From assembly GCA_001465935.1 (NCBI GenBank), contig LNKV01000165.1:1-10452 (forward strand): a DNA stretch of 10,452 nucleotides. Reading direction: 5' to 3'. Source of the DNA: Clarireedia homoeocarpa. Its lineage: Eukaryota; Ascomycota; Leotiomycetes; Helotiales; Rutstroemiaceae. Under the pieces are notes generated by a model. It ran no database searches and had not been told where the DNA came from. It worked only from the letters and a program-made list of their open reading frames with translations. Position 1 is the first letter of the stretch, and every line of letters starts with the position of its first letter. Shown here one piece after another: positions 1 to 7,601 of the stretch. The translations under genes were made by a program, and so were the position numbers.

Positions 1-340
1 GTGTCTGCTTCGTCTTCGCCTTTTCTTTTGGGTTTGGTTCTAATTGGTCCTTCGTACGAACCTCTATCTCTTTAATTTCTTCAAGGAAGAATGGTTTCAC
101 AACTGTCGTACGAAAGCTAGTCGGACCTGAGGGGAGTTCAACGACACAAGTTTCTTTGTCAGTTGCCAGAAGCTTAAAGGGGCTAGTCCAGCCTTTCTTT
201 TCTCGCCAGACTTTTATATCTGACTGTAGTAGGAGGTCAAGTACCTCTGTTGTCCGAGGGCTATTCCTTGCACTTAGAGCTTCCTTGACTTGGTGCTGAG
301 TGTTGATCTTTCTGATTTCCGTTATTACAGTCCGAACCGC
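1..340 (-). other. Integrase C-terminal domain and linker towards reverse transcriptase
   Basis: This stretch continues the same frame without a stop after the TAA at 341. Visible segments are VLDLLLQSDIKVWREKKGW, FKLLATDKETCVVELPSGP and FRTTVVKPFFLEEIKEIE. The pattern of a Trp-rich beta strand, Gly-Trp, and a closing VVKP matches the SH3-like C-terminal domain that follows the catalytic core in Copia integrases. A Lys/Glu-rich linker follows to the window edge. Reverse transcriptase should begin beyond it. Confidence 0.75.
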
Positions 341-1027
341 TTAGGCTCGTACGATTATTGATTGGGACGGAGTTGATATTTGATTTATTCTCAAGTATAC
401 TTTGAAAACAAGGAGAGTTGGTATAAGGCTGTTTAGCCTGGCTATATCGTTTATTGCTTTTACAGTTATCTGTAGGACGATCTCCCTAGAGATATTTTCT
501 TCTCTCGTTTCGTCCCTAATGATCTCGTATAAGTGTTTAAGAGATTGATAGTATTTTTCCACCTTGCTAACACTATTGTGTGCCTCTACTGGCACTTCCT
601 TTATCTTACTTGCTATCGTATATGCGTTCTGCCTAAACTCTTGGGATGCAAACGTTGTGCCTATATCGTGTACAATGTAATCTAGTGGACCTAGGTAGGT
701 ATCGATCTAACATACCCGAAGGGTATCCTACATTGTACGAGCGCTAATGTCCTTTAGGAACCGGGCTGCATTGAATATAGTAGCTTCGTCCACAATATAT
801 AGAACTAGGGATTTGTCCAGATATATAATATCAATGATAATCGAGTAGTTAAATTCGATCTTATCCTTGATTGTGAACCGGAATCGTCCGGGCGACTTCG
901 TATTCAGTTGGCAGTAGTTGTAGAATTTGTTTAAGTATTCGATTGTACGATAATCGATATTATCGTACTCTGCTTTCTCTAGTAGTTGTGCTAGTTTTCG
1001 TACGGACAGGTGTCCAAACCGGCGATG
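341..1027 (-). other. Integrase HHCC and catalytic core, D,D35E preserved
   Basis: The zinc-binding region begins LHRRFGH, with His codons at 1025-1027 and 1010-1012. The Cys pair is damaged: FYNYC keeps the second Cys (911-913), but the first is Tyr (920-922), as TGC-to-TAC would give. The catalytic core keeps Asp in IIIDIIYLD (830-832), Asp in YIVHDIGTTF (665-667) and Glu in VSKVEKYY (557-559). The spacing between the second Asp and Glu is exactly 35 residues, the retroviral and retrotransposon D,D35E signature, and the first two Asp are 55 codons apart. The enzyme would insert element cDNA into nuclear DNA. Stops at 1031, 728, 707 and 341 kill it. Confidence 0.9.
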
Positions 1028-1129
1028 TAGCTATTTAAGCTCAACTTCAGTAAAGTAAGTCTAAGCGATTATGTTTGACTGTTGTAAAAGTATCTACGGA
1101 TATCTCTATTTGTGTACGATGGGTACAAT

Positions 1130-1485
1130 ATTCTTTCTTTGAACAAAAACGTTCTTTAAATTGTCGAATTGTATATTTATTCTGTCTATATCCTAGATAC
1201 AGTATAAGAATAGAGTATTTGTAGTTACAATGTAAAAAGTAATCGGACTAACTAGTATTTGTACAATCGCTGTCCTTTTTACTTCTACTATTCCCTTGCC
1301 AAACCGAATCGTATAGTTGTTGCTTTTTGTACGAGCTAAAGTAATAGACGGGTCTTGTCGTTATAACGCCTGGAATTGCGCTTTGCCAGCTGTTAATATA
1401 CCTGCAGCCCCACTATCAGGTATAATTCCTTGAAATTGCGTTGACGAGTACCGCTCCTCGAATATAAATACTTCGTTATACAATA
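1130..1485 (-). other. Aspartic protease domain of the Copia-like polyprotein
   Basis: The translation gives FIFEERYSSTQFQGIIPDSGAAG (split here as FIFEERYSST and QFQGIIPDSGAAG), then YTIRFGKGIVEVKRT and VSPITFYIVTTNTLFL. The D-S-G catalytic triplet, with Asp at 1415-1417, is intact, and the hydrophobic residues before it and the later Gly-rich strand suit a retropepsin, which cuts the polyprotein into mature parts. Stops at 1490, 1361 and 1193 interrupt or border it. The assignment rests on D-S-G and on its place between Gag and integrase. Confidence 0.8.
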
Positions 1486-1753
1486 CTTCTTACTCGCTGG
1501 GATCGTAGCGAGTAATACTATACATCGTACTAAGATTGTTAAGAGTTTGAGCAGCTTAACTACTATCAATCACTCTTATTTCCGTGAGGAATTGATCGAA
1601 CGAGAGTTCTCGTTCCTCTACGTTGTCCGAATCCTTATTGTCTTCTTGTTCTTCTTCTTGTAGGAACTATCCTGCTTCTTTGTCTTCTTCTTCCTCTTTC
1701 TACAAGTACTGGCGGCTAATCCGGCTATACGCTTTAGTTCTCTTCGCAAAAGT

Positions 1754-1795
1754 GTATATTCTAGCGAGGTAGTCAGTCTGTCTACAAACGTAATA
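1754..1795 (-). other. Remnant CCHC zinc knuckle, three of four ligands changed to Tyr
   Basis: The minus frame reads YYVCRQTDYLARIY. If the single Cys (codon 1784-1786) is the second ligand of C-x2-C-x4-H-x4-C, the other three ligand positions (1793-1795, 1769-1771, 1754-1756) are all Tyr, encoded TAT or TAC. TGT/TGC-to-TAT/TAC and CAC-to-TAC are each a single C-to-T or G-to-A transition. Upstream is a basic, polar stretch and downstream an acidic Glu/Asp run (about 1620-1700), as often seen around Gag knuckles. Confidence 0.6.
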
Positions 1796-2009
1796 TTTCG
1801 TATTCTCCCAGTTCCTGCCTTCCGTACGAGGATTTAGGGAATAGTTCTTGCTCTCCGTACAAAGGCCTGAGAACTGTCTTCCTTTCGGAAATCTTGGTAT
1901 TGACTGATTGCTTGTTTGCGTACAATTGAATTTGCCTTGATACTTGTAGTCGACTCAATATTGCTTACTAGGGTATTGCGTTTATACAATATATTCTCTT
2001 GTATATACC

Positions 2010-2560
2010 GCTGTTCCGATCGCAGATCTCAGATCAGAACAGACTGACTCGAATATATAAGCTAGCTTGTAGAGTGCGAGGTTGCACTCCGGGATACCTC
2101 GACAAGTATTGAGGACTTGGTCACGTAGGGAGAATTCGTTTTAGTACTCGGTCGAGAGACCTTTCTGCAGTGTACGAAGGCAGTCGAAGAGTATCTCCAA
2201 GTATTCCAGCTCGGATTTGTCTAGGTTCTTCCTTCGTACGAAAGTGTACGTAGTCTCTCTCTACTCGGACAAATAAAACTGCTTGTTCTCCTCTATCTCG
2301 AAATGTTCTCTGACTATAGTAACTATCGTACGGAAGTCGTACGATCGTCCAGAGATCTTGTTATAGTAAAAGTCGAGTGTACAGTTACGAAGTAGTATAG
2401 AAAAGCCAAGGTAGAAGTAGTCTGTCGATAAGCCAACCTTCGTACAACAATCGTAGAAGATATAAAGCTTGTTTTCTAAGATATCGTATATCTCACTACT
2501 GTATTTACACTCCTTGTCTGAGAGAATCTTTATCAAGTTACTAAGGGGCTTGGAGACATT
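2010..2560 (-). other. Gag core domain of the Copia-like element
   Basis: The translation contains KPLSNLIKILSDKE, YDILENKLYIFYDCC, LDFYYNKISGRSYDF, VREHFEIEENKQ, ELEYLEILFDCLRTLQKGL and FSLRDQVLNTCRGI. These match my memory of the Gag region of filamentous-fungal Copia elements, which builds the virus-like particle. The longest uninterrupted piece is 2261-2536. It ends at a TAG (2261-2263) inside ...YLSE-stop-RETT..., where Trp is expected, and a TAA follows at 2141. Function is lost through these stops. Confidence 0.8.
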
Positions 2561-2829
2561 ACTTCTCTCGTATGTAGTTAATAGCGAAACAGTTTTAGCT
2601 GGATAAGGTGTCGACGTAAAGTGTACAAAGCGATTATCCGGTACTTTACTTAGGACCGGGGTCGCTTGTTTCTGCTAAGGCGCTGGAGTTGCAGACGAAG
2701 TTGTAGGTTGGGCAGAAGGAGTTATAGGGGGAACAGGTGTAGTTAGAGGGGTTGTTGCCGGAGAAGCAGCAGAAGGTATAAAAGGAAGTAGATTGACACT
2801 TCCTTATATAAACCGAGAGTTAATCGGAC

Positions 2830-3298
2830 CTATTGTATAAAGGTGCTTCTCAATATCTTCAGTCTTCTATTCTGGATATTCCTTGATATTGATAAGTTTA
2901 CTAAAGACTTGTATATATATACGATTATTAGACTTAGAAATCCAAACTCCGTTCGATATAAAGTAGGTACAGAGCTTGCAGAGAAGGTTCAGGATAGCGA
3001 GCTTGAACAGTTCCTCACTCTAGCCTTCGAAGTCGTTATAGAAAGCAGTCTATAGTATATAGTCGCGATCTTAGTCTACTCTACTTCGTACAATCCAGAT
3101 AGCGATCCGAGTAGAAATCTATTTAGTAGTGTATTGTTCCAAGTTGTTTAAGTCGAAGTCCTGACTTGCTAGAGTCGGAGTAACTTTCTCGTATTTTACA
3201 AACTCCTCGAAGTCGATTATACTATTGGAGTTCGAGGTTCGTACAAGAGATTGAGAAGAAGTTAATAGATTGAAGATAGATAAATAAAGTAAGTACGA
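2830..3298 (-). other. N-terminal segment of the Copia polyprotein, unassigned domain
   Basis: About 150 residues precede the Gag core in the same frame. Visible pieces include FEEFVKYEK, FYNDFEG, LNLLCKLCTYFISNGVW and EDIEKHLYTIG. They look like a mostly helical globular domain, with regular leucine and aromatic spacing and acidic and basic pairs, rather than random translation. Five in-frame stops interrupt it (3119, 3071, 3050, 3020, 2867), again mostly TAG. It is followed by a Pro/Ala/Thr-rich linker at about 2640-2800 that leads into Gag. I do not recognise the domain. It may be an ordinary N-terminal region of this Copia lineage or an acquired domain. Confidence 0.5.
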
Positions 3299-3346
3299 TA
3301 GGAAGAATAAAGTTGTAAGAGTATAATTTGACCTTGCTAATCTATA

Positions 3347-3359
3347 GTTAATCCAACCA
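3347..3359 (-). promoter_or_regulatory. Candidate primer-binding site of the Copia-like element
   Basis: One base inside the inferred LTR edge the minus strand reads TGGTTGGATTAAC. Primer-binding sites begin with TGG because they pair with the CCA end of a tRNA, and position and spacing fit. The matching tRNA was not identified, and mutation may have altered the site, so this is only a positional candidate. Confidence 0.35.
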
Positions 3360-3360
3360 C

Positions 3361-3691
3361 TGATCAGTATTGATACGACTAGTAAAGTTGTACTTTAAAA
3401 GTGATATCACGTAGGGAAGTACGAGGGTTATATATAACACCCGGAATCATGTGCAAAGTGTAGGTCCAGTGTTAATTATATAAATCGTTTTAATTCTCTA
3501 ACTACAAAATCGTACTACGATCTTTATACTCTTTGTACAAGGGGTATTGACTATTTACTTATAGTCTCCGGAGTTGATTTTCCAGTTATACGGGTATTGT
3601 ATACTTATATCGGATATACCGTATTTGCCCTGGGTTCCGGCTCGCCTGGCCGGAGCTATTTTGTGGCCGATTATCCACACAATCTTAAACA
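3361..3691 (-). repeat. 5' LTR of the Copia-like element
   Basis: On the minus strand the segment starts TGTTTAAGAT and ends CTGATCA, giving the TG...CA ends expected of an LTR. It sits directly upstream of the open gag frame. No second copy is in the window, so the limits are inferred from the termini, from the GC drop outside 3691, and from a candidate primer-binding site just inside 3361. A TATA-like stretch (TATATATAAC, near 3428-3437) lies in the downstream third on the minus strand and could belong to the promoter. Two short GC-rich hairpins lie near the outer end (3636-3654 and 3662-3679). Confidence 0.65.
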
Positions 3692-4794
3692 GAGAGGCTA
3701 TATTCAGTAATTATAAATAAGGGACAAAACGAAATTATTATATTAACGAAAGTATAACTTATTTATTATTCTTTTCAGTTTATCAGTTTTCAAGTAGTTA
3801 GTCAATCTTATTAATCGAGGTAGTACTAAGTTCGTACTAATCGTTTCGATAGTAGAGTATATAAAATACAGCTCTAGAGATTGTATATAAGTCGATTAAT
3901 CATTTAAAGTAACTAGATTAAGGTTTCTAAAAGAGCTTAGAACGTTATTATTAAATAAGTTCGACAAGAGATAATACTTCTAATTTAATTTTAAAGTTAG
4001 CTTCTATTATTTTAAGAGTGTAAGCTTGATCTTTTAAGAAAGTCTTATAAAGGCTAAGTAACTATTATAAAGCTTTAATAAAAATTAATTTAGCTCTTTG
4101 TTTTATTAGATAGAACGAAGTTTTATCTACTTTTATCTATTATAGTATCGCTAATACTATTATAACTGAAATAGCTATTTAGTTGTCTAAGTAGTCTATA
4201 CTAGCTCGTCGTTGCTAATATTTATCTAACTTACAATCTTACTATTCAGTATCCTTCTGATATTCGTAGTTGATTGTACGAGGATTGAGATTAGCGCGAG
4301 TATATAATAAGAGTCGAGAGTATATTTAGCTAAAAGGTAAGCCTATAAGCTAATATAGTTTATATTGTCTATAGTTAAGAAAGATTTGATTTTCTGATAA
4401 CTATATTCTTTTAAGGATTATAGAATATATAAGATAAATAATTAGGAAAAGAGTATAAGTCTAAAGTCGATTATCAATTAGTAAGTTTAAATAAATATAA
4501 TAAGATATTATTTAGTATTATTTACTATTATAGCTTTTGACTAACAAGAGTATTTTCAATTTCTTTATTATAACCTTCTAAATAGAGTTTAGTATCTTAA
4601 GGAATATAGTATTAATAAAAACGAAGCTATTTACTCTAAAGTCAATAAGAGTTTTAATTTAAAATAAATATTGATTTCTTGATAGTATATAAAGGAATAT
4701 TATATACTTTCTTTCAAGTAGCTTTATTAGATCCAAGTATCTTATATCTCTAATTCTATTTAATAAAGAGTCTTTTGCTAAATATAGTTTTTTG
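3692..4794 (-). other. Unresolved degraded region downstream of gag, probably start of pol
   Basis: AT-rich sequence with no clear domain. On the minus strand just after gag, another frame (1 modulo 3) looks more coherent than the rest and gives pieces such as DTKLYLEGYNKEIENTLVSQ (4537-4596) and TLDLYSFPNYLSYIFYNP (about 4420-4480), broken by TAA/TAG codons. No protease DSG or DTG and no reverse-transcriptase motif could be found in any frame. By position this should be pol of the older element, cut at 3691 by the Copia-like insertion, but the sequence alone does not prove it. Confidence 0.3.
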
Positions 4795-6160
4795 CTCGAT
4801 TATCGTTAGTACGAGTAGCGGCGACAGCCTTAACCTTATATTTATCTTCTTACTCTTATTCACTTACTATATCGAGGTATTCCTCTTCTTATTTAAAAGA
4901 GTTAATATTAACAGTACTAATATAATAAGAAGTATTATTACAAGATTAGTTAGAGATATTCTTGAAAGGTAAGTTATCTCTTAGTTTACTTTAAAGAGTA
5001 GGAGTAGAGTTCCTCAATACAAAGTGAGGAGATATCTTATTAGTAATAGGATTAGCTGATACTAGTAGGTTAGAGCGAGTAAGATCAGTTCTATAAGTGG
5101 ATAAAGGGCAGTTAACTTGATTAATAATAATTTCTCTACTAACCTTGATCGAGGTACTAGTAAGATAACAGATTAGAGACGATATCGTAATAATATAAAT
5201 AGATTAGAGAGGTACTAACAACTTATTAGTATTATCTTATTATTCTATAAAGTTCAAGTATCTAACTAGTTTTTAAAGAGAAGTAGCCTAATACTAAATA
5301 CTTTCAATCCGATTCTAGTAATATCAAGTAAGTTTGAAAGGTAGATCTTTATAGATTATCTTCTTACTAATTTGACCGACAGATATTAAAATACAGAATT
5401 GATAGTAAAACTCTTTAAACGAAGATAAGGGTCTAGATATAGTTATAAATAATACTCGGTACTTAGTCTTAGTAAGAGTAAACTCGGATTCGTTATAAAA
5501 AAGCGAGTATAGCTTATTTACTAATTATTCAATAGTTAAGAGTAACTCTTGAAAGAACAATCTTTCTAAGTAATTCAGAGTAGTACTCTCGATCTAGTTG
5601 TCTATATACTTATAAGCTTAGTGTTCGTTAAAGTGAGTATATATAGTTAGTCTGCTAAGAACTATATATTTCTACAAAGATAGAAGAATATTAGAACTAT
5701 TATTAAACTTGTTAGTAAGATTAATAACTTGGAGAAGTCGGTCCGAGTTAGTACTAAACGAAGAAAGGTTATAAGTCAGATATATAGAAGAAAGTGAGTT
5801 TTAAGCGAAGTTGTTATATTTATTAAAATAAATATATAAGATTAATATAGTATACTCAGTCTAGTATTACTCAGATATTTCCTTGTCTTGTAGATCGGTT
5901 AGATTATAAAGGGTTTATTTATTTAATATTCTCGGCTTAGAGGTAAAATCTCGTTATTCCACTAAAGGGATCAAGTAATTTTATTAAGAGAGTTCTTATT
6001 AAGAAGGTGCTAGAGAGAGAGTAGTAGTAGTAATACTAAGAGAAGTACTAGAAGAGATATAGTTAGAGATTAACTAAGCGATTTATTCTTACTATAACTT
6101 TGACTATTCTTATTAAGACCTGAGCTATACTTGCAAGTCTCGGATCAATATAGTTAAGAT
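4795..6160 (-). pseudogene. Degraded gag of the older Gypsy-like element, about 34 in-frame stops
   Basis: One minus frame (codon low coordinates 2 modulo 3) stays coherent for about 455 codons with no frameshift. It opens at an ATG (6158-6160, MILTILIRDLQV). A Gln-rich N-terminus is inferred because 7 of 14 codons at 6074-6115 are TAA or TAG, then a Ser/Thr-rich stretch (SSSTSLSITTTTLSLAPS). The middle is typical of Gag: LERLFFQELLLTIE, LVNKLYSLFYNE, SSFKEFYYQFCILISVGQI and LVRYLNFIE. The C-terminal part has an acidic patch (EEEYLDIVSE) followed by KVKAVAATRTNDNRAK. A zinc knuckle may have stood near NQSCNN-type residues around 4955-5000 but cannot be recognised. Stops are nearly all TAA/TAG, as from CAA/CAG or TGG. 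The assignment as Gag rests on composition, pattern and position after an LTR; it was not searched. Confidence 0.55.
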
Positions 6161-6482
6161 CATAGTCTTACTGTTTATTAAAAACAAAGTAGAGTCCTGA
6201 TCTTATAGTTGAGAGGGTCGAGGATCAGTTATTCTTCTTTTTCTTTTGTTTCTACTTTCTATATTAATATTGGAACCTAGAAGGGTATTATTTTAAGACT
6301 TATCTCCTAGGGCGTTACTGTTATCTTTAGAGTATCTATAACCTTCTAAGAGGATTGTACTAGGTATAGAGACAAGTTCGCGGAGAGTCTTATTACTCTT
6401 CTTAAAAGGATCGGTATTCTGAGAAGAAGATATATTGTTGAAAGGATCGGTATTGAGAGTAAGCTTAGAGGTAAGTTATAAG
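6161..6482 (-). other. Leader of the older element, gag-proximal part
   Basis: No coding frame is recognisable here. It contains a 14-base direct repeat (AAAGGATCGGTATT at 6405-6418 and 6441-6454, 36 bases apart) and palindromic GATC-containing pieces near 6190-6230. It ends at the 5-base target duplication of the inserted element. By position it is the untranslated leader between LTR and gag. Confidence 0.4.
6405..6454. repeat. 14-base direct repeat in the leader
   Basis: AAAGGATCGGTATT occurs exactly twice, at 6405-6418 and 6441-6454, and similar GAGA-type bases follow both copies. It is an exact match despite dense mutation around it. Function unknown; it may be a duplicated leader motif. 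Confidence 0.7.
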
Positions 6483-6487
6483 AAAGT
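6483..6487. repeat. Target-site duplication, left copy (AAAGT)
   Basis: Five bases immediately outside the 3' LTR, identical to 8692-8696. Five bases is the usual duplication length for LTR-element integrases. Confidence 0.9.
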
Positions 6488-6700
6488 TGTGATAACACGT
6501 CGTAAAAGGATTCGCGTATACCTTAGAATTATCAACTACAGAACAAAAGCTAAATACAAGAAGAAGAAGGCGCCTTATATAGCCTGAACGAACCTAGGGT
6601 TCGTACGAAGCGATACTCTATAGTGGAAGCGATACCCTATAGTGGAAGTACCTTGGTCAGGCTAATATATCGTACGACTCATTTGGATACAGTCGTCACA
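6488..6700 (-). repeat. 3' LTR of the gag-only element
   Basis: Minus strand starts TGTGACGACTG and ends ACGTGTTATCACA, an imperfect inverted TGTGA...TCACA terminus. It directly follows a polypurine tract on the element's sense strand, which identifies it as the 3' LTR. It keeps more C and G than its partner. It contains a 19-base tandem duplication and a TATA-like motif (6575-6581). Confidence 0.95.
6610..6647. repeat. 19-base tandem duplication in the 3' LTR
   Basis: Units GCGATACTCTATAGTGGAA (6610-6628) and GCGATACCCTATAGTGGAA (6629-6647) differ at one base, a C/T transition. Counterpart of 8601-8638. Confidence 0.85.
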
Positions 6701-6714
6701 CTACCCTCCCCTTC
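6701..6714 (-). promoter_or_regulatory. Polypurine tract next to the 3' LTR
   Basis: The minus strand reads GAAGGGGAGGGTAG and is followed at once by the LTR start TGTGACG. A G-rich purine run at this place primes plus-strand DNA synthesis in LTR elements. It orients the element leftwards, in agreement with the gag frame. It stands out as a GC island in AT-rich surroundings. Confidence 0.8.
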
Positions 6715-6842
6715 GAAAAAGCTCGTCCTTGAGCGTTAAAAAAGAATAACTTAAAGTCTATAAATTAAAAGAAATAAAAAAGAAGAAGCGATAAAGAAGC
6801 TTTTATCTAAACTAATTATCTTTCAGCCTATTTATTAGTCTC

Positions 6843-7601
6843 AATTATATTTATATCTATTAGGTTATTAGCTAGTAAAGGACGTTGGTGAGGCTGTATA
6901 TAAGAGTGCTAAGTGAAGTACGACGGTCGCTGGACTAGCAGAATAGTAGCAGGTATAGACGTATAAGAGGGAGAACTATTAAAGTATTATACAAAGTATA
7001 TAAATTCTTTGAACTCAGTGGGTTCGTCTAGCTGGTTATCTAGTCGCTGTTGTATCGTTAGGCTCAGTTTTAGACGAAAAGTATTGATTTTTCTATTATC
7101 GTCCTAGCTCTTTCCTCCTGCTTTGTACAAGATACACTGAAATCTAGTAATATAATTACTAAGAGAATCAGTATCTTGATAGATCGTATAAAAGTAAGCG
7201 AGAACTTCCTTAGTACGATAAGAGTTCTTATATACAAGAGTAAGAGCTTCGAGGATATCCTCGTACTTAAGGGGGAACTCGTCGACAAGAAGCAAGACTT
7301 AGGCTTGAATTAGAGGTTCAAGGTTTAGGAAGATATAGTAGAACTTAGTAGTGTTATTACCTATAGCTTTGCTATCAACTTGTAGCTTAACCTTAATAGC
7401 AGATAACTAGGTATCAAAACGGGAACTATTAAACTTGTCTAGGTCTTATAGCTTTAGTCGCTTAGATGTCGGACGAAGGCAAAGAGAATAAAGGAAGGAA
7501 TTATCGGAACAAAGAGATTCGAGCTAAGTAGCTTGGTTAGTGAGTTGCTAGCGAATAACTATAAACTCAGCTACGATCTTATTAGTAATTGATTGTTCTA
7601 T
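6843..7601 (-). pseudogene. gag remnant of the 2.2-kb element, 11 stops, no zinc knuckle
   Basis: One minus frame (low coordinates 0 modulo 3) without frameshift, about 250 codons. A likely start is ATAGAACAATCA at 7599-7601, where ATG may have become ATA. The translation shows QLTNQAT, LDKFNSSRFDT, LSAIKVKLQVDSKAIGN, KFYYIFLNLEP, EDILEALTLVYKN, DSLSNYITRFQCILYKAGGKS and LSLTIQQRLDNQLDEPTEFKEF. This is the Gag pattern of filamentous-fungal Gypsy elements: FDT-x-L, a paired-helix middle, then a helix before a conserved A-G-G. Stops lie at 7548, 7524, 7446, 7407, 7299, 7104, 6987, 6909, 6870, 6867 and 6843; those at 7407 (after FDT) and 7104 (after GGKS) sit where Trp is expected. The frame decays in a Ser/Thr/Pro-rich tail (TASPTSFTS) with no knuckle and no pol after it, only about 140 bases before the LTR. 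Confidence 0.8.

Larger units (their letters stand above)
1..3298 (-). pseudogene. Copia-type Gag-protease-integrase polyprotein, 24 in-frame stops, 3' part outside window
   Basis: One minus-strand frame (codon low coordinates equal 2 modulo 3) runs about 1,100 codons with no net frameshift. Translated through the stops it gives, in order, an N-terminal segment, a Gag core, a zinc-knuckle position, an aspartic protease with D-S-G, an integrase HHCC region, a D,D35E catalytic core and an integrase C-terminal domain. I count 24 stops: 15 TAG, 8 TAA, 1 TGA. Several fall where this fungal Copia family normally has Trp (for example 707, 728, 1106, 2261), so TGG-to-TAG; others suit Gln codons changed to TAA or TAG. 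No in-frame ATG is present near the 5' end, although the frame stays open up to the LTR edge, so the start codon seems lost and the end given here is approximate. Such a gene cannot make a functional polyprotein. Copia membership is firm; exact family is from memory, not a search. Confidence 0.92.
1..3691 (-). mobile_element. Ty1/Copia-like LTR retrotransposon, 5' half, RIP-mutated
   Basis: This is a partial element read leftwards: 5' LTR (about 3361-3691), possible primer-binding site, then a single gag-protease-integrase frame that leaves the window at position 1. The order gag, protease, integrase with reverse transcriptase still to come is the Copia order; Gypsy elements place integrase last. 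Reverse transcriptase, RNase H and 3' LTR would therefore lie outside the window. GC content is clearly higher than in the sequence to its right, and the change falls near 3691, which supports a later insertion into older AT-rich DNA. The target-site duplication cannot be checked because the other end is missing. Base 3691 as the outer edge is inferred from a TG...CA terminus and could be off by some bases. Confidence 0.9.

Noticed and set aside
2843..3055. Plus-strand open frame of 70 codons
   Set aside because: It is antisense to the N-terminal part of the Copia polyprotein frame, which has the better domain-like content. No start context or known motif.
1..3300. Very frequent GTACGA/TCGTAC words as a possible regulatory or uptake motif
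   Set aside because: They fall in coding positions throughout the polyprotein and are what RIP makes from TGCG/CGCA (TG to TA, CA to TA). No regular spacing or intergenic preference.
4775..4972. Plus-strand open frame of 65 codons, hydrophobic
   Set aside because: Antisense to the end of the older gag frame; its hydrophobicity comes from reading Lys/Glu-rich AT-rich DNA in reverse.
6404..6454. Two short repeats as a possible CRISPR unit
   Set aside because: Only two 14-base copies with a 22-base gap, no further units, and the window is fungal in character.
7070..7288. Minus-strand open frame of 72 codons overlapping gag
   Set aside because: Shifted frame over the gag remnant at 7104-7295, whose own frame carries the recognisable Gag pattern.
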